Part shown: positions 16,904-27,305 of the stretch, one piece after another
Layout: every line of letters begins with the position of its first letter
Position numbering within the stretch: position 1 is the first letter of the stretch
Assembly (NCBI GenBank): GCA_006508105.1
Contig: QKPP01000161.1
Span: 1-40,948 of the forward strand
Source: Myxococcales bacterium FL481
GTDB taxonomy: Bacteria; Myxococcota_A; Polyangia; Nannocystales; Nannocystaceae
Direction of reading: 5' to 3'
Length of the DNA: 40,948 bases
Translations under genes and position numbers: made by a program
Notes under the pieces: generated by a model
Database searches by the model: none
What the model was told of the DNA's origin: nothing
What the model saw: the letters and a program-made list of their open reading frames with translations, nothing else

Positions 16904-17830
16904 TCAGGCTCCGAGGCGCGCGCGTCGGCGACGAGCGAGGCCGAGCAGCCCGACGCCACCGAGCCATGCCACGTGGTCGGGCAGGGAGCGGGCGGCCTGG
17001 CAGCCTCGCTCATGGTCGGCTGGTGGATCGGCCGGCGCCGAGATGTCGAGGCACTCGCACTGGTCGCAGCGACCGGGGAGAAGATCCAAGTCGGTCTCGT
17101 CTCGCAGCCAACACAAGACGGGGAAGGGGACGCCGTACACCCCGCCTTGGCCGCAGTCGTAGCCGCGAGAAAGTACGCCCGCGAGCTTCCATGCGCCACC
17201 TGACTGCACCAACGCTGGACCCCCGGAGTCGCCGTGGCATGAGTCTTTACCATCTCCGCCAGCGTAGAACTCCTTGCCAGTCTCGGAGAACTTCGTGATG
17301 GCGGTCGTGACCTTGTGCTTGGTCCCGATCTCGCCGCTTTCGGTGGATCCGTACCCGACCAGCGTGACCGAAGCTCCCGCGGCGATCAGTCGATCATAGT
17401 CGTGTTGGTTGGTGATGGGCTCGATCGTGCCGACGTCCATCCCGTCGGCCAAGATGATGTACGCGATGTCGTAGTTGTCATCGACGCAGTCATCGGGCAG
17501 GCAATACTGGGGATGGATGGCGTACCTCAAGGCTTCCGACTGGGCCTCGAGCGCGCTCGAGCTCGTGCCCGCGAATACGTTGACGGGGGGGGAGTTGTCA
17601 TCCAGGCGTGCGAGACAGTGCGCTGCCGTGAGCACCACCGTGGGCGAAAGCATCGTGCCCGTGCACAGCTCGGTTTTGTTGGCGTGTTGGACGTAGACGC
17701 CGACGACTGGGAGAAATTCTCCATCGGCGACCGGCTCGCCGCCGTAGATCCGCTCGGTCCCGACTGGGTCCGCCGGGGTCTCCGTCAGGCTCGCGGTCAG
17801 CAGCGACAACATCCAGGAAAGGGGCAACAC
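16904..17830 (-). CDS. Secreted trypsin-like serine protease with MYXO-CTERM-like tail
   Basis: The 308-residue S1-family protease has a catalytic triad of His71 (TAAHC), Asp121 (DNYDIAYI) and Ser202 (GDSGGP). Asp196 in DSCHGDSGGP occupies the trypsin 189 position, so cleavage after Arg/Lys is expected. A short signal-like N-terminus precedes a pro-peptide ending at Arg27, followed by IYGG, the normal activation site. The C-terminus has a Cys-rich linker, then Cys277, a hydrophobic helix (about 286-299) and RRRR, which is the layout of MYXO-CTERM surface-sorting tails. The GTG at 17830 is chosen because it includes the whole hydrophobic leader. The signal lacks an N-terminal positive charge, so its quality is modest. 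Confidence 0.9.
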   Translation of the reverse strand: MLPLSWMLSLLTASLTETPADPVGTERIYGGEPVADGEFLPVVGVYVQHANKTELCTGTMLSPTVVLTAAHCLARLDDNSPPVNVFAGTSSSALEAQSEALRYAIHPQYCLPDDCVDDNYDIAYIILADGMDVGTIEPITNQHDYDRLIAAGASVTLVGYGSTESGEIGTKHKVTTAITKFSETGKEFYAGGDGKDSCHGDSGGPALVQSGGAWKLAGVLSRGYDCGQGGVYGVPFPVLCWLRDETDLDLLPGRCDQCECLDISAPADPPADHERGCQAARSLPDHVAWLGGVGLLGLARRRRARLGA

Positions 17831-18021
17831 GGCAGTAGTCTAGCCTGCGGGGCTACGAACCGCGAACGGCGATGCCGCCGGCCCCCCTACGCCTGGGCAG
17901 GATCGCGCGGTCCGCTTGCCCGCCGCCGACGGACTGCGGACGGGACACCCGACGATGGGGCCGACCCCCACCGTGGACTGGATTGCGATCAGGGGAGTCA
18001 ACCCCGACGCCGTGCTGCGGG

Positions 18022-21000
18022 CTAGCGGGCGGCGACCGCGATCCCCAGTTGTTCACGCGCGGACGTGTAGTCCGAGGACACGATGTAACACAGCAGGTCC
18101 CGCAGATCGGGGTCGTGCTCACTGGCCGTGGCGAGCTCCGACACATCCGAGTCGGACACGACCTCGAGCGCCGTACGAATGTCTCCGGCCAGCGCGACCC
18201 CGGCTCGGTTCCCAGCGCGCCGGATCCGGGTGCGCCACGTTCGGCTGTCGAACGCTCCGTGCTCGTGTTGAGTGAAGACGCTCGAGATCCGGCGGCTCGT
18301 TCGAATCGGGATTTTTCGGGCAAGTTCTTGGCTGAGGCGCAAGACGTCCTCTTGATCGCCGCGGGAGTGGTGCTTTCGGCGAGCGTGCCGCGGGTGAAAC
18401 GCCTGCAGCGCCGCCGAGAGAATGTGGGCGAAGGCCTCGGGTTCGAGCCCAGTGGCGAGCACGACACTGGGGTGGGTGAAGTACATGGCCCGGGCCAAGG
18501 CGAACCGCAATGCCGAAGCGTCCGCACTCTCACGGCTCTTCGGACCGGCGAAGATGACCGGCGGTTGCTGGCACGAGACACGGAAGTAGGCCGCGACGGG
18601 GTCGATATCATCTCCAGCGGGCAGCTCTGGGTCGTTGACCAAAGCCACGCGCGTTTGCCCCATCGTGCGCAGCAGCTCCGCCCAGCTTTGGGCGAGCAGG
18701 TCTTCGCCCACCGGAGAGACCCGTGCGGTGGGATTGAACCCGGCCCTCGGGAGCACTTCGCCGAGGATTGGGGCGCCGTGTTCCCACAGCTCCGCCAATG
18801 CATCGGGAACCCCCGCATCGGGCGCGGCGGTTCCGACGAGCGTGGCGACGTCGATCTCCCCGAGCGCGGTTTCACCGTCGAGCTCGTGCGTGTCGAGGAA
18901 CGTGTTGGCCGCGTTGTTGGCTGGGTCGAGCAGTCGCAGTACGGTGAACAGCGCGTGGGCGCGTCCGAGTTGCTCGTGCTCCGTGAAATGCTCGGCCAAC
19001 GCGGCAAGGCTTGGCTGGTGGGTCGGATCGATGCGCAGGATCTCGGTGTGATTGCCCAGTCGGGGCTCACCGTCGATTCGGGCGTCGTCGTACAGCCCGT
19101 CGAGGCGGATGCGATCTTGCAACGTCAGGGCACCGGCGTCGAGAGCGGACGCGCGTTCGAGGGCGGAGACAGCTTGTCGTGGATCGCCACCTTCGAGCTC
19201 GGAGAGCCGACGAAGCAGGGCCACTCGACTCGCGATGTCGTTCCCAGCGACGTCGTCACCGTCGATGCACTCGAAGTACTCGCGCACGACCGACTCGAGC
19301 TGAGCGCCTCGCCCGAGAGCCTCATACGCCGTGGCGAGGGCCAAGACGGCGGCCGATGAGCCCGGCGCGAGCGCGGTCGCTTGCTCGGCGTATTTGCGGG
19401 CGCGGTCGAGGGCGCTTGACTCCCGCTCGCGTTGCTCCAGGCACAGTCGTGCCCCTTCGAGAAGCATCTCCAAGCGTCTCTCGGCGGTGAGGTCGTCGAG
19501 CTGCAAGAGTCGGTCGAGGCACTGCAGGGCGAGTTGATCGTCGCGTCCGCGACATACGTCGAAGGCGATCTCGAGCTGATCGCGATCGAGCACCGCGGCG
19601 TCCTCCGACTCGAACCGGTCCACCGCGCCTCGAATGGACTTGAAGGCGGCCTTGCGGAGGTTGACCTCGTCGCGCGACTCGGAGCGGTGCTCCGCTTCGC
19701 TGAGCGACACCGCGGCTTGGTGGTACAAGATTCCGGCCTCGAGGAACTTGTGGGCCTGCTGGCCGCGATCGTCGAGTTGTTCCGCGAGCGCGGCGGTGTA
19801 CTTCGCGGCTCCCCTCAGATCTCCGATGTCGCGGGTCCAGGCGATGATCGCCTGCAGCGCGTCTTGATTGCCGGGATCGAGTTCAAGCGCCCGTTGGTAG
19901 CGACCCATAATCCCGTCGGTTTGGTGGATCTCGGATTCACATTCCGCCGCACTGACGAAGATGCGACTGGCGATCTGCGTATCCTCCGGGCTCAGCGAGA
20001 GGTTCTCGGTACGAAGTCGCTGATCGAGCTGATCGGCGGCGGTGATGGCATCGCGCCATCGTCGCGCGTTCTGACGGTTGTGCACAATGGCGCTGCGAAT
20101 CCCCATGTTGTCGGGGTCATGTCGAAGGGCGAGGGTCAGTCGACGGTAGGCCTCACCGGCTCGATCGGTTTGCTCCAAAATGCGCGAGAGGAGCACGAGA
20201 CCCTCGACCAACAACGCCGGATCGCTGCGATGCAAGCTCAAGGTTTCGACCGCCGCGTCGAGCAGTTCCTCTGCGCGGGCGAGCTCCCCCTCTTCCATCA
20301 AGATGTTTCCTAGTCCGAGCTTGGCCGGGGCATGCTCGGCATCCTCCTCCAACGCCGCGGTGAACCGAGACCGGGCGGCATCGGGGTCGCCGACCGTGCG
20401 CTTGCTGATCCAGCCCATGTCGGTGAGCAGCTTGGCGCGAACGGCCGGCGCTAGATCGGTGGACAGTTGCCGATCCATGAAATCCAGCGCGCCGTCCAGG
20501 TCGCCGGCGTCGATTTGTAGGCGCACGAGGCCCTCGACGGCGGGGACGAAGTGCGGGCTGTCGCCGGCCGAGTGGGTGTCACGGACGCTGTCGAGGACTT
20601 GCAGATACAACCGCGACGCTTGCGGCGGATCTTCAAGTCTCTCGCGTGCGATATGACCAGCTTCTAGGAGCGATCCGGTGTCCCCGAGGGTGACGAGGGT
20701 CTCGAGCAGCACGGGGTAGTCGCGGCGCGTCCGGGCAAACTCCGCCCGTAGCCGCAGTAGCTCGGCATTGTTGGGGTGGCGGCGCAACGCTTCTTCGGTT
20801 GCCGCCATGGCCCGACGGGTGTCACTCGCATCGTCGGCGAGGGCTCGTGCAAACGCGGTGGTCAACCGGACCCGTCGCTGCTGCTCGTCGGGGCGCAGCT
20901 GCGCGAGCCGTGACTCGAGCACCCGCAAGCTGTCGGGGATCCGGTCGATTTGGCGGTACAGCCGCGCCAAACTCAACGCGATCTCGTCGTTGTCGGGGAG

Positions 21001-24000
21001 CTGGGCCACGAGTTCGTTCAGCGTCTCGATCGCCGCGGACGGATCACGCAGTCCATCGTCGAGGGCCTCGGCTTTGACCAACAGTAGCTGCGCACGAGCG
21101 TCCGGGTCGGCGCCCACCAGTTCGAGGCGCTCCTCAACGATCGCGAGGAGTGCCTCGGGTTGGGAGGTCTGGTGGTAGAGACGCTGCAGGGCGGCCAGGC
21201 ACTCGTCGTCGACGGCCGCGACGTCTCGGTACGCAAGCCAGGCCTCGATGGCCCGTTCGGGAAGATCGAGATGCGATTCGTACACGTCCGCGATCTTGGC
21301 CAAGTGTTCTGCGGTCAGCTCGTCCGATCCCACGGCCTCGGAGGCGACCCGCATCGCTTCGACCGCCGCGGTCCACTGGTGCTGGTCCAGCAACAGGCGC
21401 ACGAGGGGCTCGTGCACCTCGCGGCGCGTCGGGTGCTGGCGGGCCAGGTTTTGCAGCAACTCGATCGCCTCTTCGGGGCGGTCGACCCGTTTCTCGTACA
21501 CGTCGGCGAGCTCCAACGTGCGGTCGACGAGCGCGTCGTCCTCGAGGTCGTCACGCTGCAACTTGAGCAGTCGCGCGTCGCAGTCGACGAACTCCTCGTA
21601 GCGCTCACTGTCCTCGTAGATCTTCGCGAGCGCCGAGAGAGGCTCGACGTTGTCGGGCTCGGCTGCCAGCGCGCCGAGATACCGCTTCTCTGCGCGCGCG
21701 GGGTCGCCACGGCCCTCATGGAGACGGGCGATCTTGAGGCTGAGCGGGACGACGTGCTCGGGAAGGGTAGCGTCGTAGAGCAGGTCTTCGAGCACCGAGA
21801 GGAGCGAGTCGGTGTCGTCGTGGCGCGCGCTCAGTTCGTACAGTTGCGTCATCGCGACGTCGAGTTCGGGGACCAGGCCGAGGGCCAGACGTAGCTGCTG
21901 GAACGCCCTCGGGACGTCGGCGGCCCCTTCTTCCCACAGGCGGCACAACGCGAGGTAGATGTCCGCCTTTTCGCCTTTGCTGGCGCTGGGCATGTCGAGG
22001 TAGGCGTTGGCCAGCTCCTCCCACGCGCTCGCCACCCGGGGGCGGGGGGGCACCAGCGGTCCCGAGAGTTTGGGCAGTCGCGACACGCGACCCGAGCGTT
22101 TGTTCGGCGGCGGCGGTGGAGGTGGCGGGGCCGCGACAGACCCGCTCGTGATGCTGTCCGCGTCGAGCTCTTCGATCTCCTCGAGTTCTTCGATCTCTTC
22201 GATTTCCTCGATTTCTTCGATCTCGGTCTCGGCTTCCTCGGCTTGTTCGGCGTCGGCATCGGGATCCACATCGACATCGGCGCCGCTCGGCGTCGCGACG
22301 CGGCGTTCCAATGTCGTTCCATCGATGCCCACGCGTTCCCAACGGGCAGCGTCGGCGAGTTCGGGCGCGACGATTTGAGGCTCGAGGCGAGCGTCGTGGG
22401 GGAGGGCCGGGCTTTCGTACCGACCCAGTTGCTCCGCCAGTCGCCACATCGCGGCGTGTTCGTCGGCAAGCTCACCTGCCGCCGGGAGGTTGGGCGCGCG
22501 GCGCCACGCCTCGATGCGCGCTCGCAGGGCGTACTCAGGGCGGGAGAGCCGGTGTTCAAACAGCTCGGCGATGGCGACCAGACCGTCGCTTTCGGCTTGT
22601 CGCCCGTCGGCCCGTTCGAAGTCGCGGCCCGCGAGCGTGAGGTAGGAGAGCCATAGGTCGTGGGTCTCGGCCAAGCGCCGCGTGCTCTCGCGCGCTTCCG
22701 TGTGGCTCGAATCCAGCTCGAGGAGACGCGCCCACTCGGCCAAGGCGCCCGCGGGATCGGACATGCGCTCCTCTCGGATGGTTGCTCGCTCACGCAGGGC
22801 CTCGATCCGGCGGGGGTCGTCGTCGACGAGATCCATCGCCCGCTCGACCGCGCTGAGTTCGACCAATGCGCCGACCGGCTCGCCCGTGTCTTCGTAGCGA
22901 TCGTCGAGGACGGCCCCGAGATCGCGGATCTTCTGCACGAGATGCTCCAGGTCGGTTGCGCGACCGAGGCCATTCATCAAAATGCGTGCCGCACCCAGCG
23001 GATCGTCCTCGCGATCGCGGGTGATGTCGGCGGCCTGCTCGCGCGCCCCTTGGGCCAGTTCCTTGTCGCCACTGGCGGTGGCCCGTTCGGCGACGTCGAG
23101 GTAGTGCGCGGCGAGCAGCGACCACACCTCTTTGCGCTCGGCGAGGGCCAGCATCGCGGAGAGGGCCTCGTCGGCCGTGTCCGGCTCGTGTTCGGTCAGT
23201 TCGACCCAGCCTTGGCGCAGCGACGCGAACGCGCGGTGGGGTTCACCCACGTGTTCTTCGAGGATACGAGCGAGCTCGTGGTGCGCTTCGAACCGGGGGC
23301 GACCCGGGGCCAGCCGGGTGAGATTGAATTCGTGCAGGCGGACGAGTGCATCCCAAAGCTCGTGCGCGTGGGCGAGCGCTTCGATGCGATCGACCAGGTC
23401 CGTCTCGCTGGGGCGCATCGAGTAGGCGCGATGGAGGTAGTCGACAGCGGCGGCGGGTTCACCGAGCTGTCGCTCGCAGGTGTCGGCACACCACAGTAGC
23501 CGGGCATGCAGTAGATCTCGAGCGTCGCGGTCCTGCAACAACTTGAGCTCGGTCTCCACCACCTCCAACAGCGGGCGCCACTGATTGTGGGTCGCCGCGA
23601 GTTCTTCGAGTCGTTCCCGAGCCTCAAGGCCCTCGTCCGCGACTTCGATCAGTCGGAGGTAGGCGCGACGCGCCCATTCGAACGCAAGCTGCGGATCGGC
23701 CAGCCGATCCTCCGCGATCGACGAGGTCTGCATGGCCACTGCAACCTGCTCGGCCAGCCCGGCTGTGTCGAGGTAGTGCCGGTAGCGTCGCTCGTAAAAC
23801 GGGACCAGTCGATCTCGTAGGCCGTGGCGGTCCGCAAAGGCCTCGATCCGTTCGAGCAAGGCTTCATCCGCCGGGTCCTCGTCGAGTGCGTGCTCGAGCT
23901 CGTCGAGCGCCCGCTTGGGGTCACTGAGCCCAACCTCGCAGATCTTCGCCAGCTTCTCCCGCGAGGCGACCCGTTCTTGGGCCGTCGCCGACAAGTCCAG

Positions 24001-27000
24001 GCGTCGCCGGGCGGCCTCGAGGGCGTTGGTCCAGTCCTCGACGCCCATCTCGAGTTCGATCAGCCGGTCGAGATCCTCCGCGTTCGGCGTGAACTCGGCC
24101 AAGCACCGGCGATACACGGCCAAGGCCGCGTGCTCGTTGCCGAGACTACGCCACGCCGCGCACGCGCTGTCGTACAGCTCGCGGCGCTCGGCGATGGGCT
24201 CGACGCTCAAGAGCATCAGCTCGGCTTGGGACACCAGGTCCCGCGCTCGGTCGCTGTCCCGCAGCAGCTCATAGGTGCGCTGGTTCAGCTCGAGTGAAGC
24301 CGGGACAGTATTGACCAGTTCCAGCATCACGTCAGCTGCGGCGGGAACGTCGTCGAGATAAAGCTCGAGCACTTCGGCCCGCTGTGAGGCGATGGTGATG
24401 CGTTCATCCTCGGTGTCGACGAGCTCGAGGAGTTGGCCGAGGATGGCAGCCAGCGGCTCCCATAGCTCGTCGGCGCGGTAGCGGTGGGCGAGCGCCTCGG
24501 TTGTCGTGCGATCCTCGGGACGGATGGCCAGCGCACGCTCGTAGGCGGAGCGCGCGGCTGGGGAGTCGTTGAACGCGGTCTCGGCGAGTTCACCGAGGCG
24601 CTGTAGATAGCCGAAGCGGCGCTGCTCTGGCGTCTGAGCCGAGGCGACGGCTCGCTCGAGCGTGTCTCGCACGTCCTGTGGACGACCGGCGGAGTCGTAG
24701 AGCGTGAGCATCTTGTCCACGATCTCGATGTTGCCGGGGTCCATGGTGTACAGCTCGGCCCAGATCTCGCCTGCGCGTCCGAGGTCTCCGATCTCGCGTT
24801 CGGCAACCTGGGCGGCACGGCGCAATAGCAGCACCCGATCCTCGGTCTTGCTGCTCGACTTGGCTTCTTGCACCAAGCTGTCGATCAGCTCGTCGTACCG
24901 TCCTTGCTCCAGCTGCAGTGCTTGCAGTCGGTGCAGGGCTTGCACGTCTTTGGCGGACAACTCCAAGATGCGCCGGCAGGCCCATATCGCGTCGTCGGGT
25001 TGGTCGAGTTCGTAGTGCGCGAGCTCGGCCATGCGTCGCAGTAGTGAGATCTGTTCGGTGTTCGAACGCGATCGGTCGTACTGGGCTTTGAGCATGGCGT
25101 ACACCTGCGGATGGTCACCAGCACGGTCGTACAACGCCGTCAACGCGCGGGCCGCCTGCACGTCGTCCGGCCGGGCGGCGAGGATCTGGTTGTAGAGCTC
25201 GATCGCGCGGGTTGGGTCGACGTTGCGGTCTCGGTAGATTTGCACCAGGCGCTTGACGATGTCCAGCCGGCGGTCAGGATCGGTGACCCGGGCCAGCTCG
25301 GTCTCTTGCACCTTGAGCATGTTGTCCCACATGCGGGTTCGTTTTTGGATTCTGGCGATCTGAGCCCGCGGCCGCGCGTCTTTGGGATACGCGGCTTGCA
25401 GTCGCTGCCAAGCCGCCAACGCGCCTTCGACGTCACCGAGGCGGCGCTCGCAGATATCGGCGAGTTCGACGAACTCCTCGGCGAACGCTGGCGTGTTGAG
25501 GGGATTGTCCTCCCCTCGAAACTCGCTAGCCTGGTCCAGCTGATACAAGATGACGTCGCGTAGGTACCCCCAACGGTGCTTGCGCCGCCAGTGCTCTTTG
25601 TAGCCTTCGAATGCCGTGGTGTTGAACGGCTCGCGCTCGAGCACTTTGTAGTAGAAGACCGCCGCACGCTCTTCATCGTCGAGTTTGTCGCGGTGGATTG
25701 TCGCGGCCCGCAGCAGGGTTGCTACGGGGGTCGATTCGCCGAGACGCTCGTGCTGCTGCTCGAGCAGGCTCGCGAGTGTGGCCCAGTCGCCACTGGCTTG
25801 GTAAAGCCGCTCCAACGCCTCCCAGGCCGCACCATCGGGGCCTTGGTACTGGCTGGCTTCTTCGTAGCAAGACCGGGCCTTGTCGAGCCGCAGCAGCTGA
25901 GTTTCGAGCACCTTGGCCCGCTTCATCAGCAACGCCGAGGCCTCCGATCCCGCCAGCGAGGAGAGCTGCTCGGCGTACAGCTCCTCAAGATCGGGCCAGT
26001 TCTCGCGCGCGATGAGTAGCTGTTCGTACAGTTGCGCCGTCTCGGGCAGGGTCGGATCGAGGCTAAACGCCCGCCGAGCCAGGCGCAGCGCCTCGCCGTC
26101 GGCGTTGGTCTGCTGGGCGATTTGCGCCGCCTTGAGGAACACCGCCGCGGCTTTTTGGCTGCCGTCGTTTGTCGTGCGACCGGCGTCTAGGTACAACCTT
26201 GCGAATGCGCACATCGCATCGAGGTTGAGCGGCTCCGCCTTGATCGCCGCCTGCAAATGCCGGGCGGCGGACGGGGCGTCGTGATCGATCTGCCACTTGA
26301 GCTGGGCGAGTTGCGTGTGGAGCCGGGCCGTTCGAGCCGCCTCGGCGTCGGGTCCGAGGCGGGCGAGCTCTTCTTCGATCAGCGTCGCCGCCACGGCCAA
26401 CGCCCCCGCTCTCGTGTGCAAGGTGATCAAGTGCTCGCGGATCTCGTCTAGGCTCGGGTCGAGGTCGAGGGCTTGGCGGTAGTGACGTACGGCCAACGAG
26501 ACCGCGTCTTGCTGGTGCTCGAAGTGCTTCGCAAGCTCTAGATGCAGTGCAGGCAATGCGGAGGAATCGGCGGTGCGGGCGTGGTCGATGCGCCACAGCA
26601 GGAGATCTGCCGTTTTTTGGTGCCACTGCAGCGACCGGTAAAGCGACGCGAGTCGGTCGTAGGTGGGTGCGTGATCGGGACGAGCCACTGCCGCCCGAGC
26701 CAGCGCATGGGCCGCTCGCGGTCGATCTCGGACTTTGTTGAGCCACAGCTTGTACGCGAGCACGCACAGCTCGTGCACCTTGGCGTTGTCGGGATGCACC
26801 GAGGCTCGCAGCACCAACAGGATCGCCGCAAAGTGCCATTCCTCGGCCTCCGACAGAGCTTTGTAGAGGTGCGCGAACGCGTTGTCGTCGTCGGGATGGT
26901 CGCGGAAGGCGGCCAGGCTATCGGGCTCATCCGACGTGCGCGGAGGGAGGGGACACGCGAGGGTGTGCGACGGACCGACGGGAGCAGCGGTGATCTGGGT

Positions 27001-27009
27001 GTCCGACAT
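18022..27009 (-). CDS. Giant tetratricopeptide-repeat protein (about 2995 residues)
   Basis: The protein is almost entirely alpha-helical TPR-like repeats of about 34-40 residues. They show patterns such as DP..A...Y...L...P and recurrent phrases of the type LAxLYxxxGDWxxLxxLLE and AIELYNQILAARPDDVQAAR. This is expected to be a cytoplasmic scaffold with an extended superhelix, because no signal peptide or membrane segment is seen. A break near residues 1585-1640 holds an acidic Glu-Ile repeat, eight consecutive prolines and a basic stretch, which splits the solenoid in two. The ATG at 27009 (MSDTQITAAP) is preferred over an upstream start at 27102 because the extra residues look non-coding. 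Similar giant TPR proteins in myxobacteria have been annotated as possible TonB-system components; that role is unproven. It is divergent from the M16 peptidase. Confidence 0.93.
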   Translation of the reverse strand: MSDTQITAAPVGPSHTLACPLPPRTSDEPDSLAAFRDHPDDDNAFAHLYKALSEAEEWHFAAILLVLRASVHPDNAKVHELCVLAYKLWLNKVRDRPRAAHALARAAVARPDHAPTYDRLASLYRSLQWHQKTADLLLWRIDHARTADSSALPALHLELAKHFEHQQDAVSLAVRHYRQALDLDPSLDEIREHLITLHTRAGALAVAATLIEEELARLGPDAEAARTARLHTQLAQLKWQIDHDAPSAARHLQAAIKAEPLNLDAMCAFARLYLDAGRTTNDGSQKAAAVFLKAAQIAQQTNADGEALRLARRAFSLDPTLPETAQLYEQLLIARENWPDLEELYAEQLSSLAGSEASALLMKRAKVLETQLLRLDKARSCYEEASQYQGPDGAAWEALERLYQASGDWATLASLLEQQHERLGESTPVATLLRAATIHRDKLDDEERAAVFYYKVLEREPFNTTAFEGYKEHWRRKHRWGYLRDVILYQLDQASEFRGEDNPLNTPAFAEEFVELADICERRLGDVEGALAAWQRLQAAYPKDARPRAQIARIQKRTRMWDNMLKVQETELARVTDPDRRLDIVKRLVQIYRDRNVDPTRAIELYNQILAARPDDVQAARALTALYDRAGDHPQVYAMLKAQYDRSRSNTEQISLLRRMAELAHYELDQPDDAIWACRRILELSAKDVQALHRLQALQLEQGRYDELIDSLVQEAKSSSKTEDRVLLLRRAAQVAEREIGDLGRAGEIWAELYTMDPGNIEIVDKMLTLYDSAGRPQDVRDTLERAVASAQTPEQRRFGYLQRLGELAETAFNDSPAARSAYERALAIRPEDRTTTEALAHRYRADELWEPLAAILGQLLELVDTEDERITIASQRAEVLELYLDDVPAAADVMLELVNTVPASLELNQRTYELLRDSDRARDLVSQAELMLLSVEPIAERRELYDSACAAWRSLGNEHAALAVYRRCLAEFTPNAEDLDRLIELEMGVEDWTNALEAARRRLDLSATAQERVASREKLAKICEVGLSDPKRALDELEHALDEDPADEALLERIEAFADRHGLRDRLVPFYERRYRHYLDTAGLAEQVAVAMQTSSIAEDRLADPQLAFEWARRAYLRLIEVADEGLEARERLEELAATHNQWRPLLEVVETELKLLQDRDARDLLHARLLWCADTCERQLGEPAAAVDYLHRAYSMRPSETDLVDRIEALAHAHELWDALVRLHEFNLTRLAPGRPRFEAHHELARILEEHVGEPHRAFASLRQGWVELTEHEPDTADEALSAMLALAERKEVWSLLAAHYLDVAERATASGDKELAQGAREQAADITRDREDDPLGAARILMNGLGRATDLEHLVQKIRDLGAVLDDRYEDTGEPVGALVELSAVERAMDLVDDDPRRIEALRERATIREERMSDPAGALAEWARLLELDSSHTEARESTRRLAETHDLWLSYLTLAGRDFERADGRQAESDGLVAIAELFEHRLSRPEYALRARIEAWRRAPNLPAAGELADEHAAMWRLAEQLGRYESPALPHDARLEPQIVAPELADAARWERVGIDGTTLERRVATPSGADVDVDPDADAEQAEEAETEIEEIEEIEEIEELEEIEELDADSITSGSVAAPPPPPPPPNKRSGRVSRLPKLSGPLVPPRPRVASAWEELANAYLDMPSASKGEKADIYLALCRLWEEGAADVPRAFQQLRLALGLVPELDVAMTQLYELSARHDDTDSLLSVLEDLLYDATLPEHVVPLSLKIARLHEGRGDPARAEKRYLGALAAEPDNVEPLSALAKIYEDSERYEEFVDCDARLLKLQRDDLEDDALVDRTLELADVYEKRVDRPEEAIELLQNLARQHPTRREVHEPLVRLLLDQHQWTAAVEAMRVASEAVGSDELTAEHLAKIADVYESHLDLPERAIEAWLAYRDVAAVDDECLAALQRLYHQTSQPEALLAIVEERLELVGADPDARAQLLLVKAEALDDGLRDPSAAIETLNELVAQLPDNDEIALSLARLYRQIDRIPDSLRVLESRLAQLRPDEQQRRVRLTTAFARALADDASDTRRAMAATEEALRRHPNNAELLRLRAEFARTRRDYPVLLETLVTLGDTGSLLEAGHIARERLEDPPQASRLYLQVLDSVRDTHSAGDSPHFVPAVEGLVRLQIDAGDLDGALDFMDRQLSTDLAPAVRAKLLTDMGWISKRTVGDPDAARSRFTAALEEDAEHAPAKLGLGNILMEEGELARAEELLDAAVETLSLHRSDPALLVEGLVLLSRILEQTDRAGEAYRRLTLALRHDPDNMGIRSAIVHNRQNARRWRDAITAADQLDQRLRTENLSLSPEDTQIASRIFVSAAECESEIHQTDGIMGRYQRALELDPGNQDALQAIIAWTRDIGDLRGAAKYTAALAEQLDDRGQQAHKFLEAGILYHQAAVSLSEAEHRSESRDEVNLRKAAFKSIRGAVDRFESEDAAVLDRDQLEIAFDVCRGRDDQLALQCLDRLLQLDDLTAERRLEMLLEGARLCLEQRERESSALDRARKYAEQATALAPGSSAAVLALATAYEALGRGAQLESVVREYFECIDGDDVAGNDIASRVALLRRLSELEGGDPRQAVSALERASALDAGALTLQDRIRLDGLYDDARIDGEPRLGNHTEILRIDPTHQPSLAALAEHFTEHEQLGRAHALFTVLRLLDPANNAANTFLDTHELDGETALGEIDVATLVGTAAPDAGVPDALAELWEHGAPILGEVLPRAGFNPTARVSPVGEDLLAQSWAELLRTMGQTRVALVNDPELPAGDDIDPVAAYFRVSCQQPPVIFAGPKSRESADASALRFALARAMYFTHPSVVLATGLEPEAFAHILSAALQAFHPRHARRKHHSRGDQEDVLRLSQELARKIPIRTSRRISSVFTQHEHGAFDSRTWRTRIRRAGNRAGVALAGDIRTALEVVSDSDVSELATASEHDPDLRDLLCYIVSSDYTSAREQLGIAVAAR
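22171..22224 (-). repeat. Six 9-bp repeats encoding a Glu/Ile-rich hinge in the TPR protein
   Basis: Six contiguous 9-bp units related to TTCGATCTC (plus-strand reading) encode repeated Glu-Ile/Leu-Glu triplets at about residues 1596-1613. About 40 bp away, at roughly 22106-22129, lie eight consecutive proline codons. Together they mark a low-complexity linker in an otherwise regular helical repeat protein. Confidence 0.8.
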
Positions 27010-27305
27010 AGAGCGTAGGGGGGCGGCGGTGCGCGATCTGAAGGTATCGTACTTTCTATCGAAACCATCGCTAGCCGGTGGTACTGCGCCGTACGGTTGC
27101 ACCGCGCGGTCGGGTCATGCGAAAAGTGAGGCGACTTGCGCGCGATGCAACACGCTAGGCCTGAGCCCTCGCCAAACGCCGGTCTGTTTCCGGCAATCGT
27201 GGCGCTCTCGCGGTCCCTCGGTGCGTTGCCGCGCGTAAGCGAAGTGCCGAAATTTTCACGTACCAATCATCGCCATCGCCATCGACACCGCCAGGGGAGT
27301 TCGCT

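Noticed and set aside
15384..16967. Minus-strand 527-residue frame
   Set aside because: It is antisense to the acetyltransferase, which has conserved GNAT segments; the product has no recognisable family features.
17872..19359. Plus-strand 495-residue frame
   Set aside because: It lies over the C-terminal end of the TPR gene and reads as Arg/Gly-rich antisense sequence.
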